A stretch of 64,000 nucleotides of DNA from Streptomyces sp. HM190 (GTDB lineage: Bacteria > Actinomycetota > Actinomycetes > Streptomycetales > Streptomycetaceae): the NCBI RefSeq assembly GCF_009857135.1, contig NZ_CP047318.1, positions 2,418,001 to 2,482,000 of the forward strand, in the 5' to 3' direction. Of this stretch, positions 34,901 to 44,076 are shown in pieces. A program made the position numbers and the translations under genes. How positions within the stretch are numbered: the stretch's first letter is position 1; each line of letters starts with the position of its first letter. Under the pieces are notes generated by a model that ran no database searches, was not told where the DNA came from, and worked only from the letters and a program-made list of their open reading frames with translations.

Positions 34901-35528
34901 GGCGATCGAGCCCGGCTACAAGCGGTCCCGGATCGCGCCGGTGCCCGGCGGGAACCTGACGGAGGGCTCCGGAAGCCTCAGTACCGTCTACGGCCGTCTG
35001 TCGTCGAAGTGGAGCACCGGCGACGGCGCTTTCGGCCTGAAGGTGACGGTGCCGGTCAACACCGTCGCGGAGGTGCATGTACCGACCGGGACCCGTTGGG
35101 CGGTCACCGAGGGCGGCCGGCCCGCCGACGCCGCCAAGGGGGTCCGCTTCCTCCGCATGGAGGACGGGGCTGCCGTGTTCGAGGTCGGGTCGGGGACCTA
35201 CCGCTTCGGCGTCGACACCGTCCTCGGCGGCCTCGGGGAGGCCGAGGGGGCGGCCGGAGAACTGCGTGACCTGGTGGCCGGCCTGGACGCGCCGGGTGCA
35301 CCGACGGCACGCGAGCGGGCACGGCAGGTGCGGACCTCGATCGAGGCAGCTCGGACCACGTATGTGGCGGGCGGTACGCAGGGCGTGGACGAACACGTGG
35401 AACGGGCGCGGGCACGTCTGGGCGACATCAGCGACTGGATCACTTCTCGGATCGACAAGGGGACGCCGACAGCCACACAGACGGCGGCGGCGCAGGCGCT
35501 CATCGCCCGCATCGAACAGGGGCTGTGA
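31947..35528 (+). CDS. Secreted alpha-L-rhamnosidase (GH78)
   Basis: The 1,193-residue exoenzyme releases terminal L-rhamnose from plant or microbial glycans. A signal peptide (MRRERSLLLVLLRGLVACAV) is followed by an Ig-like N-terminal domain (PVFGWQLVSARRATSQKAYE) and a LamG/DUF1080-like insert (FGMFLRASDAANGYMWQFNV). The rhamnosidase N domain (KEFTTESGKQVASARVYASA) and the (alpha/alpha)6 catalytic domain follow, with TDTPARDERLGWTGDISLFA containing the conserved acidic motif and WGYEVAGGATTMWERWNS near the active site. A C-terminal helical module of about 90 residues completes it. ATG at 31947 has an ideal ribosome-binding site. It appears monocistronic and unrelated to the flanking systems. 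Confidence 0.93.
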   Translation: MRRERSLLLVLLRGLVACAVIGGAATLPGSTSSAAPVSGTRFTVSALTTHGRLNPLGVGGEDPVFGWQLVSARRATSQKAYEIQVGRTPGSADVWSSGRVESDRQVGVRYGGPGLEAATRYHWRVRAWDDKGVASPWSANAYFETGLLDSGDWDAAEWITRPAVPGELDKWTDYSATVEFTLDSAAFGMFLRASDAANGYMWQFNVTGSTPMLRLHKQVKGDYSVVQQVDLASHGFTDASLLAGRHTVRYDVAGTTIRTTLDGKLVNTFTDSTFTKGYIGFRTHACCGERGTVYDAVVTGADGGTLLDTDFASGRNPFTGGEIVDSALVVSGTSDALYGPAVRPQPLLRKEFTTESGKQVASARVYASALGLYELELNGRPVGDQVLAPGWTNYHKRIQSQTYDVTRLLESGDNVIGASLADGWWAGKVGLGWSRQYGNTPALVAKMRITYTDGSVQWIATDGSWKASDGPYVKADLQDGETYDARLLPPGWSRPGFDDAAWEPAARLDSRTALLVPQSDEPVRRTQVLEARRMTEPTAGTYVYDLGQNMVGVSRLTLTGSAGQTVKIRYAEVLNKNGTLYTDNFRSAKVTDRYTFAESGPVTYEPTFTQHGFRYIEITGVTEPPALSGVKGVVWGSDLPSTGTLKTSHSMLNQLVSNISWSQRGNFLSIPTDTPARDERLGWTGDISLFAPTANYLVDTRAFLSHWMADVRNSQYADGDLPAVVPTPQGQFGESGVGWSDVMITVPYHVWRAYDDTSILRENYPAMRKFFQFVRNSAGQDLLEPGRTAFFTNDWLHLDDPTEQGILGTAYYAENARMMAEVAEALGDDAAASDYGKLSADIREAFTRAYVAADGTVKGNSQTGYAMALGMDLVTDPALAEKVGERFVAKLALTDHHLRTGFIGTPLLLPALSRIGRDDLAYKMLLHEDYPSWGYEVAGGATTMWERWNSIMPDGEFGPVDMNSFNHYAYGAVGDWMFQNIGGLSAIEPGYKRSRIAPVPGGNLTEGSGSLSTVYGRLSSKWSTGDGAFGLKVTVPVNTVAEVHVPTGTRWAVTEGGRPADAAKGVRFLRMEDGAAVFEVGSGTYRFGVDTVLGGLGEAEGAAGELRDLVAGLDAPGAPTARERARQVRTSIEAARTTYVAGGTQGVDEHVERARARLGDISDWITSRIDKGTPTATQTAAAQALIARIEQGL

Positions 35529-35614
35529 AGGTCCACGGCAGACGCGTCACCCGTGACGGCCCGCCGGCTGCGGAGGCGATGACGAACGGCCCGCTCACGT
35601 GGAGTTCCGATGGA

Positions 35615-35640
35615 GGAAAGCCGGCTGTCCCCGGCTTTCC
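35615..35640. terminator. Hairpin between converging genes
   Basis: Perfect 10-bp arms GGAAAGCCGG (35615-35624) and CCGGCTTTCC (35631-35640) with a 6-base loop separate the rhamnosidase (+) and transaldolase (-) genes and probably terminate both. Confidence 0.75.
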
Positions 35641-35691
35641 GCCGCCGCGCCTGTCGGCAGCTCCCGGCCCCGCCTCCGGCCCCCGGCCCGG

Positions 35692-36828
35692 TCACGTCCG
35701 GTGAGTCGTGTGCCGCCCCGCGTCCACTGCCGCGTACAGGTCGCGCCACGCGGCCGTCAGCCCTTCGACGCTCTCGGCTTCCAGCTTCCTGGCGATCTCT
35801 TCGCCGTCGACGCCGAGGCCTTCCAGTCGTCTCCAGATCTCCAGAGCCGTACCGTGACGGCCCATCAACGTGTCACCGCACATGTCGAGCCGGCGGGTGG
35901 CCGCCTCCAGGGTGGGCAGGGTCATCAAGGTGATCGTGCCCCAGGTGACGAGCTGCTCGACGTAGCGGGTGAGAGACGACGAGGAGTCGGTCACGGTCGT
36001 GGACGTCCACATCAGCCGTTGCGGATGGCCTCCCGCGGCGGCCAGGGCCCGCCAGTCGGCGCCGCCGAACCAATCGTCGTACATCCGGTAGAAGTGGCGG
36101 GCCCGCGCCACAGCGGCTTCGCCGCGCAGCGCCAGGGCGTCGGGGGTGCCCAGCTCCTCCAGCCGCGCGTCCACCTCGGCGTCCAACAGGCCCACGGGCA
36201 GTGAGACGACCGAGGCCAGCGCCGAGAGTCGCCGGCCGTCGGCCAGCGCGCGCTGGAGGCCCTCCGCATAGGCGTCGAGGGCTTCGCGATAGCGCGAGGC
36301 CGAGAAGACCCCGGTGACATGGACGGGGAAGCCCGCACCGACGCACTCCCTGATCGCGGCGATCCCCTCCGTGGTGGCCGGCAGCTTGACCATCGCGTTC
36401 GGCCGGTTCACCGCGCGCAGCGCCTGCTCCGCCTCCGCCACGGCCGACTCGACGTCGTGGGCGAGGCGCGGGTCCAGGTCCATCGACACCAGGCCGTCCA
36501 GGCCGCGTGTGGCCTGGTACACCGGGCGGAGTTCGTCGCAGGCCCAGCGGACGTCATGCGCCGCCACCGCACGCACCGCGTCGGCGGCGCAGATGTCGTC
36601 GGAGGCCAGGCCCGCGAGTTGTTCGCGGTAGGCGTCGTCGCTCTCGACCGCCGCCGCCAGCGCGGCCGGGTCGGACGTGGCGCCACGGACGCCGGCGCGC
36701 GCGATGAGCCGGGTCAGGCATCCGGAGGCGAGGTGACCGCGGGTGAGTCCGTCCAGCCAGGGCGAGACACCCTCCGCGACCAGTTCGTCCAGCTCCAGCA
36801 CGCCCGGTTGCCTCAGCCGGTCCGACAT
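35692..36828 (-). CDS. tal: Transaldolase
   Basis: The 378-residue enzyme of the long actinobacterial transaldolase type interconverts sedoheptulose-7-phosphate and glyceraldehyde-3-phosphate with erythrose-4-phosphate and fructose-6-phosphate. RGATSDPAALAAAV near the N-terminus, LDPRLAHDV and the Schiff-base lysine in RPNAMVKLPATTEG are visible. AAGGAG lies 11 bases before the ATG. Housekeeping transaldolase normally sits with transketolase and zwf. Here it stands alone, divergent from a DAHP synthase whose substrate is erythrose-4-phosphate, so it probably feeds the aromatic pathway of the adjacent cluster. Confidence 0.9.
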   Translation of the reverse strand: MSDRLRQPGVLELDELVAEGVSPWLDGLTRGHLASGCLTRLIARAGVRGATSDPAALAAAVESDDAYREQLAGLASDDICAADAVRAVAAHDVRWACDELRPVYQATRGLDGLVSMDLDPRLAHDVESAVAEAEQALRAVNRPNAMVKLPATTEGIAAIRECVGAGFPVHVTGVFSASRYREALDAYAEGLQRALADGRRLSALASVVSLPVGLLDAEVDARLEELGTPDALALRGEAAVARARHFYRMYDDWFGGADWRALAAAGGHPQRLMWTSTTVTDSSSSLTRYVEQLVTWGTITLMTLPTLEAATRRLDMCGDTLMGRHGTALEIWRRLEGLGVDGEEIARKLEAESVEGLTAAWRDLYAAVDAGRHTTHRT

Positions 36829-37704
36829 GGTGGGTCGTCACTCCTTGCTAGTGCATGGCGAGTTCAAGCTTCACCGTCAGGCTATTCGCATGCACCCGAG
36901 ATGAACTACGGGTGTCATGCCACATTGGCGCAAAGTGGTTCCGACATCGACTTGATGAAGTAGCGGCTATTTGACGAAGTGCGTCGATCGCCATTGGGTC
37001 TTCCTTCACTTCCGATACAGGATCGGAGCGAACCGCCGGTCCCGAGGTCCGGCACGGCCACTCCGTCTGCCAAGGGAGCACCGCGTGCACGACCCACATC
37101 GCCGTCCTCGCCGGCCCTGCACGGGACTTGTCCGCACCCCGGACGCCGACCGACACCGAAGGGCTCGCCACCTGGGCGAACGACCTGTTTTCTCTCGCCG
37201 CGCCCCGTAGCGGCTCCCCCGGGGGCGGCGCTCGAACGGCCCGTCGGATCCGGGCCGGGCCGGGCCGGGCACGGCCCGGTGACGGCCGTTCCGGTTTCCC
37301 GGCCCGGCACCGGAACCGGTTGAACCGGAAAGCATCACCTCCGGCCGGTAACGCATTTGCGGGGCAGCGCCTTTGTGTGTCCCGGCGTCCGGTTCCGCCG
37401 CAAAGCGAGCAATTCCCGGCCGCGGCGTTCCCGTCACCTATCGCAGGACCGGAGCTATCACCAGAGCTATTACGCGTGCCGAACAAAGCGGCGGTCGTCG
37501 CGCCTCCGGCACGCGGACGGGCACCACCCGCACGGCCCGCGGCGGCGCCGCTCGTGCGGCTTGTCCGATGACCGGCGGCCCCGGCACACCCCGGTGCGCC
37601 CGTCCCCGCCGGCCCACGTCCGAGACCCGCACGGCCGCGCTCGCGGGGTTTTCTGCCCCGGCGATGGCGCGCCGCAGTCACGCCCTTCGCCAAAGGAGAC
37701 ACCA
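36829..37704. other. Long intergenic region at cluster boundary
   Basis: The 876 bp between the divergent transaldolase and DAHP-synthase genes are unusually long and contain no coding frame I trust. Features seen are a CCGGGCCGGGCCGGGC run near 37,252-37,268 and a cluster of CCGG half-sites, CGGAACCGGTTGAACCGG (37311-37328), that could bind a dimeric regulator. This is the expected control region for the 3-hydroxyanthranilate operon. Confidence 0.45.
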
Positions 37705-38877
37705 GTGGACGACGCTCTGCTCGACATCAAGGACAAACCGGCCAGTCAGCAGCCCGAGTGGGGTGATGCGGCGCGGGTGCGGCAGGTCACGGACACCCTG
37801 GCCCACCGCCCGGCCCTCGTCGACGCGGCGGACGTCGACACACTGCGTTCGCTGCTGGCCCGGGTCGCCTCGGGCGAGGCCCTGGTCGTCCAGTCCGGCG
37901 ACTGCGCCGAGGACCCCGCCGAGTGCACGCCCGGCTATGTCGCCCGGAAGACGGCGGTGCTGGACCTGCTGGGCGGCGCGCTGAAGATGATCACGCACAA
38001 GCCGGTGATCCGCGTGGGCCGGATCGCGGGTCAGTTCGGCAAGCCCCGCTCCAGCCCGACCGAACTGGTCGGGGGTGTGGAACTGCCGTCCTACCGGGGC
38101 CACATGGTCAACGGCCCGGAGCCCGACCCGGTGAGCCGGCGCCCCGAGCCCGGGCGCATGCTGGCCTGCTACCGGGCGGCCCGCGAGATCATGACGCACC
38201 TCGGCTGGCAGGAGGCCGGACGGCGGCACGCCGTCGAGCCGCCGGTGTGGACCAGCCACGAGGCGCTGATCCTGGACTACGAACTTCCCCTGGTCCGCCG
38301 CGACGACCGGGGCCGGCTCGTCCTCACCTCCACGCACTGGCCCTGGATCGGCGAGCGCACCCGCCAGCTCGACGGCGCGCACGTCGCCCTGCTGTCCCGG
38401 GTCGCCAACCCGGTCGCCTGCAAGATCGGGCCCAAGGTGACGGCCGACGAGCTCCTCGGGCTGTGCGAACGGCTCGACCCGGACCGGGAGAAGGGCCGGC
38501 TGACCCTCATCGCCCGCATGGGGGCCGCCTCCGTCGGCGAGCGCCTGCCGAAGCTCGTCGCCGCGGCCCGCGAGGCCGGCCATCCGGTGATCTGGCTGAC
38601 CGATGCCATGCACGGCAACACCGTCACCCTGCCGGGCGGTCTCAAGACGCGCTTCCTGGAGACCATCGAGCGGGAGATCCAGGAGTTCCAGGAGGCCGTC
38701 CGCTCCGAGGGCGGCATCATCGGCGGGCTGCACCTGGAGACCACGCCGGACGACGTCACCGAGTGCGTCCCCAACGACGCCTGCGTCGAGCACGTCGCGG
38801 ACAAGTACACGTCCTACTGCGATCCGCGCCTCAACCCGAGCCAGGCCGTCGCCGTGGCCTCGGCCTGGCTCGGCTGA
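37705..38877 (+). CDS. phzC: Class II DAHP synthase (PhzC type)
   Basis: The enzyme condenses phosphoenolpyruvate and erythrose-4-phosphate to DAHP, the first shikimate step. The 390-residue protein has the class II motifs VQSGDCAEDPAE, RVGRIAGQFGKPRSSPTE, LTSTHWPWIGERTRQLDG, VACKIGPK, LIARMGA and GGLHLETTPDDVTEC. It is about 60-70 residues shorter than the housekeeping actinobacterial enzyme and lacks its N-terminal extension, as do PhzC enzymes of phenazine clusters. That suggests weaker feedback control (inference). GTG at 37705 has a good AAGGAG upstream; longer frames have no conserved content. It leads a six-gene plus-strand operon. Confidence 0.92.
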   Translation: MDDALLDIKDKPASQQPEWGDAARVRQVTDTLAHRPALVDAADVDTLRSLLARVASGEALVVQSGDCAEDPAECTPGYVARKTAVLDLLGGALKMITHKPVIRVGRIAGQFGKPRSSPTELVGGVELPSYRGHMVNGPEPDPVSRRPEPGRMLACYRAAREIMTHLGWQEAGRRHAVEPPVWTSHEALILDYELPLVRRDDRGRLVLTSTHWPWIGERTRQLDGAHVALLSRVANPVACKIGPKVTADELLGLCERLDPDREKGRLTLIARMGAASVGERLPKLVAAAREAGHPVIWLTDAMHGNTVTLPGGLKTRFLETIEREIQEFQEAVRSEGGIIGGLHLETTPDDVTECVPNDACVEHVADKYTSYCDPRLNPSQAVAVASAWLG

Positions 38878-38950
38878 CAGCTCCGCCACCCACCCCGACC
38901 GGCACGGGGCACGGCCGTCGGGCAGACACGCAGATGAGGAGGTCCTGAAG

Positions 38951-39721
38951 ATGGACGGAAAGGTCGCACTCGTCACCGGGGCGGCGGGCGGCATCGGCGA
39001 GGCGGTGGCCCGCGTCCTCGGCGAACGCGGCGCGGTGGTGGGAGCCGTGGACCGCGACGCCGACCGGCTGCGGCAGGTGGTGGACAAGCTGCGCGCGGAC
39101 GGCCTGGAGGCGCTGGCCCTGCCCGCCGACGTCACCAGCGCCGCCGACGTCGACGCCGTGGTCCGCACGGCCGAGGAGCAGCTCGGCCCGCTGGAATACC
39201 TGGTCAACGGGGCCGGTGTGCTGCGTCTGGGCACCGTGCGCAACCTCACCGACGAGGACTGGACGACGACGTTCGCCGTCAACGCCACCGGCGTCTTCCT
39301 GATGTCGCGGGCCGTCGTCAACCGCATGCTGCCGCGCCGGCGCGGCGCGATCGTCACCGTGGCGTCCAACGCCGCCGCCACCCCGCGGGTGCAGATGGCC
39401 GCCTACGCCGCGTCCAAGGCGGCGGCGACCATGTTCACCAAGAGCCTGGGCCTGGAGGTCGCCCGGGACGGCATCCGCTGCAACGTGGTGGCGCCGGGCT
39501 CCACCAGCACCCCGATGCTCACCTCCATGTGGCACGACGAGTCGGGCCCGAAGCACACGATCGAGGGGCAGCCGGACGCGTTCCGGGTCGGCATCCCGCT
39601 GGGCAAGGTGGCCCGCCCCTCGGACGTCGCAGGCGCCGTCGCCTTCCTGCTGTCCGACGAGGCCTCCCACATCACCCTGCACGAACTCACCGTCGACGGC
39701 GGCGCCGCGCTCGGCGCCTGA
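38951..39721 (+). CDS. SDR dehydrogenase, EntA/DhbA-like (DHHA to 3-HAA)
   Basis: The 256-residue short-chain dehydrogenase has [10 protein letters not shown] for NAD binding, NGAG, and a Ser...YAASK catalytic set. It is most like 2,3-dihydro-2,3-dihydroxybenzoate dehydrogenases ([32 protein letters not shown]). Placed between a DAHP synthase and PhzD/PhzE-like enzymes, its likely substrate is trans-2,3-dihydro-3-hydroxyanthranilic acid, oxidised to 3-hydroxyanthranilic acid. This is the route known from chorismate-derived 3-HAA antibiotics. The absence of phzF supports this diversion from phenazine chemistry. Confidence 0.85.
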   Translation: MDGKVALVTGAAGGIGEAVARVLGERGAVVGAVDRDADRLRQVVDKLRADGLEALALPADVTSAADVDAVVRTAEEQLGPLEYLVNGAGVLRLGTVRNLTDEDWTTTFAVNATGVFLMSRAVVNRMLPRRRGAIVTVASNAAATPRVQMAAYAASKAAATMFTKSLGLEVARDGIRCNVVAPGSTSTPMLTSMWHDESGPKHTIEGQPDAFRVGIPLGKVARPSDVAGAVAFLLSDEASHITLHELTVDGGAALGA

Positions 39722-39764
39722 GCCCAGACCCCCCACCGACCTGAGGCGACCAGGAGAGCAACTC

Positions 39765-40388
39765 ATGGCAGGCATACCCGAGATCACCCCCTACCCGATG
39801 CCGACGGCCGGCGACCTGCCCGGCAACGTGGCTCAGTGGTCCGTCGACCCGGACCGCGCCGTCCTGCTGGTGCACGACATGCAGCGCTACTTCCTGCGGC
39901 CCCTGCCCGACGGCCTGCGCGAGGAACTCGTGGGCAACGCCCTGCAGGTACGCGAGCACTGCGCCGGGCTCGGCATGCCGGTGGCGTACACGGCGCAGCC
40001 CGGCGGCATGACCGACGAACAGCGGGGCCTGCTCAAGGACTTCTGGGGCCCGGGCATGCGCACCGCCCCCGCCGACCGGCAGGTCGTCGACGGACTGGCC
40101 CCGGCCCCGGACGACTGGCAGCTCACCAAGTGGCGTTACAGCGCCTTCTTCCGCTCCGACCTGCTGCAGCGGATGCGCGCCGCCGGCCGGGACCAGCTGG
40201 TGCTGTGCGGCGTGTACGCCCACGTCGGCGTGCTGATGACCGCCGTCGAGGCGTTCACCCATGACATCCAGCCGTTCCTGGTGGCCGACGCCGTGGCCGA
40301 CTTCTCCGCGTACCACCACCGGCTGGCCCTGGAGTACGCGGCGCAGCGCTGCGCCGTCGTCGTCACCACCAAGGAGGTCCTGGCATGA
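39765..40388 (+). CDS. phzD: PhzD-like isochorismatase (DHHA synthase)
   Basis: The 207-residue protein is co-linear with PhzD. It hydrolyses the enolpyruvyl ether of 2-amino-2-deoxyisochorismate to trans-2,3-dihydro-3-hydroxyanthranilate plus pyruvate. The catalytic Asp38 is in [15 protein letters not shown]; Lys lies in [12 protein letters not shown] and Tyr in [11 protein letters not shown], and the usual isochorismatase Cys is absent as in PhzD. AGGAGA precedes the ATG. Its stop overlaps the phzE-like start (ATGA). Confidence 0.93.
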   Translation: MAGIPEITPYPMPTAGDLPGNVAQWSVDPDRAVLLVHDMQRYFLRPLPDGLREELVGNALQVREHCAGLGMPVAYTAQPGGMTDEQRGLLKDFWGPGMRTAPADRQVVDGLAPAPDDWQLTKWRYSAFFRSDLLQRMRAAGRDQLVLCGVYAHVGVLMTAVEAFTHDIQPFLVADAVADFSAYHHRLALEYAAQRCAVVVTTKEVLA

Positions 40389-42328
40389 CCGGCACCGCGA
40401 GCGGCGACCTGCTCGGCCGGATCCTGGGCGAGCGGCCACCGGCCGCGTACGCCCTGCTGCACCGCCCCGAGACGACGGGTCCGGGCGTGCTGGACGTCGT
40501 GGTCGGCGAGGCGGCCGAGCCGCGCACCCTCGCCGAACTGCCCCTGCCCGACGCCGCGGAGACATCCGGCGGGCCCCGCCACGAGGTCCTGGCCCTCGTG
40601 CCCTACCGGCAGATCGCGGAGCGCGGATTCGACTGCCCCGACGACGGCACGCCGCTGCTGGCCATGACCGTCACCGGTCAGGCCACCGTGCCCGTCACCG
40701 AGGTGCTGACCCGGATCCCCGACCTTCCCGTGGAGCTGTCCGGCGGCCGCTTCGACGTCCCGGACGAGGAGTACGCCGCCACCGTCCGCCGGGTCGTCAC
40801 GGACGAGATCGGCACCGGGGAGGGCGCCAACTTCGTCATCAAGCGCACCTACACCGCCGACATCACCGGCTACACCCCCCGGCACGCGCTGGCGGTCTTC
40901 CGGCGCCTGCTGCAACGCGAGAGCGGCGCCTACTGGACGTTCCTGGTGCACACCGGCTCGCGCACGCTCGTCGGCGCCACTCCCGAGCGGCACATCAGCC
41001 TGCGCGAGGGCCTGGCGGTGATGAACCCGATCAGCGGCACCTACCGCTACCCGTCCACGGGCCCGGCGCTGCCGGAGGTGCTCGACTTCCTCGCCGACCG
41101 CAAGGAGGCCGACGAGCTGTACATGGTCGTGGACGAGGAACTGAAGATGATGGCCCGGATCTGCGAGGAGGGCGGCCGGGTGGTCGGGCCGTACCTCAAG
41201 GAGATGGCCCGCCTCGCCCACACCGAGTACTTCATCGAGGGGCACAGCACGCGCGACCCGCGCGACATCCTGCGCGAGACGCTCTTCGCCCCGACCGTCA
41301 CCGGCAGCCCGCTGGAGAACGCCTGCCGGGTCATCAACCGGTACGAACCCGAGGGGCGCGGCTACTACAGCGGCGTCGTCGCGCTGATCGGCCGCGACGA
41401 GCACGGCGAGCGGGCGCTGGACTCCTCCATCCTGATCCGCACCGCCGACATCGACGCCTCCGGCCGGCTGCGGATCGGTGTCGGCGCCACGCTCGTACGG
41501 CACTCCGACCCGGAGAGCGAGGTCGCCGAGACGGCGGCGAAGGCGGCGGGGCTGCTCGCGGCCATCGAGAGCCACGGGCCGACCCGCTTCGCGGACCATC
41601 CGCAGGTCCGGTCGGCGCTGGAGCAGCGCAACGCCACCCTCGCCGGTTTCTGGCTGGCCGGCCACGGCGCCGGGGCGCGGCCCGGTCCGGAGCTGAGCGG
41701 ACGCCGCGTGCTGGTCGTCGACGCCGAGGACACGTTCACGTCCATGCTGGACCACCAACTGCGCTCCCTGGGACTGCGGGTGACGGTCCGCCGCTTCGAC
41801 GAGCCGTACTCCACGGACGGCTACGACCTCGTGGTGATGGGGCCCGGTCCGGGCGATCCGCGTGACGTCGAGCACCCGAAGATCGCCCACCTGCGTGCCA
41901 CGGTGCGCTCCCTGCTCGACGAGCGGCGCCCGTTCCTCGCCGTCTGCCTCAGCCACCAGACGCTGTGCACGCTGCTCGGTTTCCCGCTGGTGCGCCGGGC
42001 GGTGCCGAACCAGGGCGTGCAGCGGGAGATCGACCTGTTCGGGGCCCGGGAACGGGTCGGGTTCTACAACACGTTCGCCGCCCGCGCCGAGGAGGACAAG
42101 GCCGAGTACGAGGGGGTGGGCGTGGTGGAGGTCAGCCGCGATCCCGACACCGGTGAGGTGCACGCGCTGCGCGGCCCGCACTTCGCGTCGATGCAGTTCC
42201 ACGCCGAGTCGGTGCTCACCCAGGACGGCGTGCGCATCGTCGGCGACCTCATCAAGGAGGTTCTCCCCCACGCGACGGGAAAGGAGCGCGGCACCGTTGA
42301 GCAGGTTGCGCTGGCTGACCGCGGGTGA
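40385..42328 (+). CDS. phzE: PhzE-like ADIC synthase
   Basis: The 647-residue single-chain enzyme has an N-terminal anthranilate-synthase-I-like domain ([51 protein letters not shown]) and a C-terminal glutamine amidotransferase domain with nucleophile AVCLSHQ and QFHAES. PhzE-specific [20 protein letters not shown] is present. It converts chorismate plus glutamine to 2-amino-2-deoxyisochorismate without eliminating pyruvate. Its last 10 codons overlap the TTG start of the chorismate synthase gene, giving tight coupling of chorismate supply and consumption. Confidence 0.94.
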   Translation: MTGTASGDLLGRILGERPPAAYALLHRPETTGPGVLDVVVGEAAEPRTLAELPLPDAAETSGGPRHEVLALVPYRQIAERGFDCPDDGTPLLAMTVTGQATVPVTEVLTRIPDLPVELSGGRFDVPDEEYAATVRRVVTDEIGTGEGANFVIKRTYTADITGYTPRHALAVFRRLLQRESGAYWTFLVHTGSRTLVGATPERHISLREGLAVMNPISGTYRYPSTGPALPEVLDFLADRKEADELYMVVDEELKMMARICEEGGRVVGPYLKEMARLAHTEYFIEGHSTRDPRDILRETLFAPTVTGSPLENACRVINRYEPEGRGYYSGVVALIGRDEHGERALDSSILIRTADIDASGRLRIGVGATLVRHSDPESEVAETAAKAAGLLAAIESHGPTRFADHPQVRSALEQRNATLAGFWLAGHGAGARPGPELSGRRVLVVDAEDTFTSMLDHQLRSLGLRVTVRRFDEPYSTDGYDLVVMGPGPGDPRDVEHPKIAHLRATVRSLLDERRPFLAVCLSHQTLCTLLGFPLVRRAVPNQGVQREIDLFGARERVGFYNTFAARAEEDKAEYEGVGVVEVSRDPDTGEVHALRGPHFASMQFHAESVLTQDGVRIVGDLIKEVLPHATGKERGTVEQVALADRG

Positions 42329-43481
42329 GTCCCACGGCCCCGCACTCGTGGCGACGCTGGAGGGTCTTCCCGCCGGCGTGCCGATCACCACGGACATGGT
42401 GGCGGACCATCTGGCGAGGCGGCGGCTGGGCCATGGCCGCGGTGCCCGGATGAAGTTCGAACGGGACGAGGTCACCCTCCTCGGCGGTGTCCGGCACGGC
42501 CTCACACTCGGCTCGCCGGTGGCGATCACCGTGGGCAACACCGAGTGGCCCAAGTGGGAGCAGGTCATGGCGGCCGACCCGGTCGGCCCGGAGGTACTGG
42601 CCGGCCTGGCCCGCAACGCCCCGCTGACCCGTCCGCGGCCCGGCCACGCCGACCTGGCGGGTATGCAGAAGTACGGCTTCGAGGAGGCCCGGCCGATCCT
42701 GGAGCGGGCTTCCGCGCGGGAGACGGCGGCCCGGGTGGCGCTGGGCGCGGTGGCCCGGTCGTACCTGAAGGAGACCACCGGCGTCGAGATCGTCAGCCAC
42801 GTCGTGGAACTGGGCTCGGCCAAGGCTCCGGAGGGTGTGTACCCGACGCCGGCGGACGTGGAGCGGCTGGACGCGGATCCGGTGCGCTGTCTGGACGCGG
42901 ACGCCTCGAAGGCGATGGTCGCCGAGATCGACCAGGCCCACAAGGACGGCGACACCCTGGGTGGTGTGGTGGAGATCCTGGCCTACGGCGTGCCGGTGGG
43001 TCTGGGTTCGCACGTGCACTGGGACCGCAGGCTCGACGCCCGGCTCGCCGGCGCGTTGATGGGCATCCAGGCCATCAAGGGCGTCGAGGTGGGTGACGGT
43101 TTCGAGTTGGCGCGGGTGCCGGGGTCCGAGGCGCACGACGAGATCCTCGCGACCGAGGAGGGCGTCAGACGGGCCTCGGGCCGCTCCGGCGGCACCGAGG
43201 GCGGTCTGTCCACCGGTGAACTGCTGCGGGTACGGGCCGCGATGAAGCCGATCGCGACCGTGCCCCGGGCCCTGCGGACGGTGGACGTCTCCACGGGCGA
43301 GGCCGCCCAGGCGCACCACCAGCGCTCGGACGTGTGCGCGGTCCCGGCGGCCGGGATCGTGGCGGAGGCGATGGTGGCGCTGGTGCTGGCGGACGCGGTG
43401 GCGGAGAAGTTCGGCGGCGACAGCGTGGCCGAGACCCGCCGCAACGTCACCTCGTACCTCGACCACCTCGCCGTCCGATGA
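42297..43481 (+). CDS. aroC: Chorismate synthase
   Basis: The enzyme uses reduced FMN to convert EPSP to chorismate. The 394-residue length is normal and [38 protein letters not shown] and [14 protein letters not shown] are diagnostic. TTG at 42297 is chosen because it gives (M)[13 protein letters not shown], the conserved N-terminus, with AAGGAG 11 bases upstream. It overlaps phzE by 32 bp and the kinase gene by 4. As Streptomyces carries a housekeeping aroC with aroK and aroB, this is probably a second, cluster-dedicated copy. Confidence 0.93.
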   Translation: MSRLRWLTAGESHGPALVATLEGLPAGVPITTDMVADHLARRRLGHGRGARMKFERDEVTLLGGVRHGLTLGSPVAITVGNTEWPKWEQVMAADPVGPEVLAGLARNAPLTRPRPGHADLAGMQKYGFEEARPILERASARETAARVALGAVARSYLKETTGVEIVSHVVELGSAKAPEGVYPTPADVERLDADPVRCLDADASKAMVAEIDQAHKDGDTLGGVVEILAYGVPVGLGSHVHWDRRLDARLAGALMGIQAIKGVEVGDGFELARVPGSEAHDEILATEEGVRRASGRSGGTEGGLSTGELLRVRAAMKPIATVPRALRTVDVSTGEAAQAHHQRSDVCAVPAAGIVAEAMVALVLADAVAEKFGGDSVAETRRNVTSYLDHLAVR

Positions 43482-43999
43482 GCGGGCCGCTGGTCGTGCT
43501 GGTCGGCCCGATGGGCGTGGGCAAGTCCACCGTCGGGCAACGGCTGGCCGAGCGGCTCGGCGTCTCCTACCGGGACACCGACGAGGACGTCGTCGCCGAG
43601 CAGGGCCGGACCATCGCCGAGATCTTCGTCGACGACGGCGAGTCCGCCTTCCGGGCGATCGAGGCGCGGGCGGTGGCCCGGGCCCTGGCCGGGCACGACG
43701 GCGTGCTCGCGCTGGGTGGCGGGGCGGTCCTCGATCCGCGTACCCGGGCGCTGCTGTCCGGGCTGCCGGTGGTCCTCCTCGACGCCGACGCAGACGAGGC
43801 GGTGCGGCGGATCGGCCGGGACCCCGGCCGGCCGCTGCTGGCGGGTGATCCGCACCGGCGGTGGCGTGCGCTGGCCGCGGCACGCCGTCCGCTCTACACG
43901 GAGGTCGCCCGGGCGGTCGTCGACACCAGCGGGCGCACCCCGGAGGGTGTCGTGGAGGCCGTGCTGGCGGCGCTGGCCCTGCGGGCGACGAGCGTCTGA
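43478..43999 (+). CDS. aroK: Shikimate kinase
   Basis: The 173-residue P-loop kinase phosphorylates shikimate at O3. [18 protein letters not shown] is the Walker A helix, RDTDEDV contacts shikimate, and [14 protein letters not shown] and RPLLAG form the lid and binding regions. It starts within the chorismate synthase stop (ATGA) and ends the six-gene operon before a strong hairpin. A dehydroquinate synthase gene is not present, so the chromosomal pathway must provide the middle steps. Confidence 0.92.
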   Translation: MSGPLVVLVGPMGVGKSTVGQRLAERLGVSYRDTDEDVVAEQGRTIAEIFVDDGESAFRAIEARAVARALAGHDGVLALGGGAVLDPRTRALLSGLPVVLLDADADEAVRRIGRDPGRPLLAGDPHRRWRALAAARRPLYTEVARAVVDTSGRTPEGVVEAVLAALALRATSV

Positions 44000-44010
44000 C
44001 GAGCCCGGCA

Positions 44011-44060
44011 CGAGAACTCCCCGCCCCGCACGCGTCGCCGTGCGGGGCGGGGAGTTCTCG
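44011..44060. terminator. Strong bidirectional terminator
   Basis: A perfect 22-bp stem (44011-44032 with 44039-44060, starting CGAGAACTCCCC) with a 6-base loop CGTCGC separates the plus-strand aro/phz operon from the minus-strand tailoring genes. It is the strongest hairpin noticed in the window. Confidence 0.93.
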
Positions 44061-44076
44061 TACGGTCACGCGCCCG

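Noticed and set aside
31962..35396. 1,144-codon open frame antisense to the rhamnosidase
   Set aside because: The opposite strand encodes a complete GH78 enzyme; the antisense product is compositionally biased and featureless.
36848..37702. Minus-strand 284-codon frame in the cluster-boundary gap
   Set aside because: Arg/Gly/Ala-rich translation without domain or ribosome-binding site; treated as non-coding.
40136..42955. 939-codon minus-strand frame across phzD/phzE/aroC
   Set aside because: It spans three well-identified plus-strand genes and shows no family motif.
37705..43999. Phenazine biosynthesis cluster
   Set aside because: PhzC, PhzD and PhzE homologues are present but PhzF, PhzA/B and PhzG are absent, and an EntA-like dehydrogenase is in their place.
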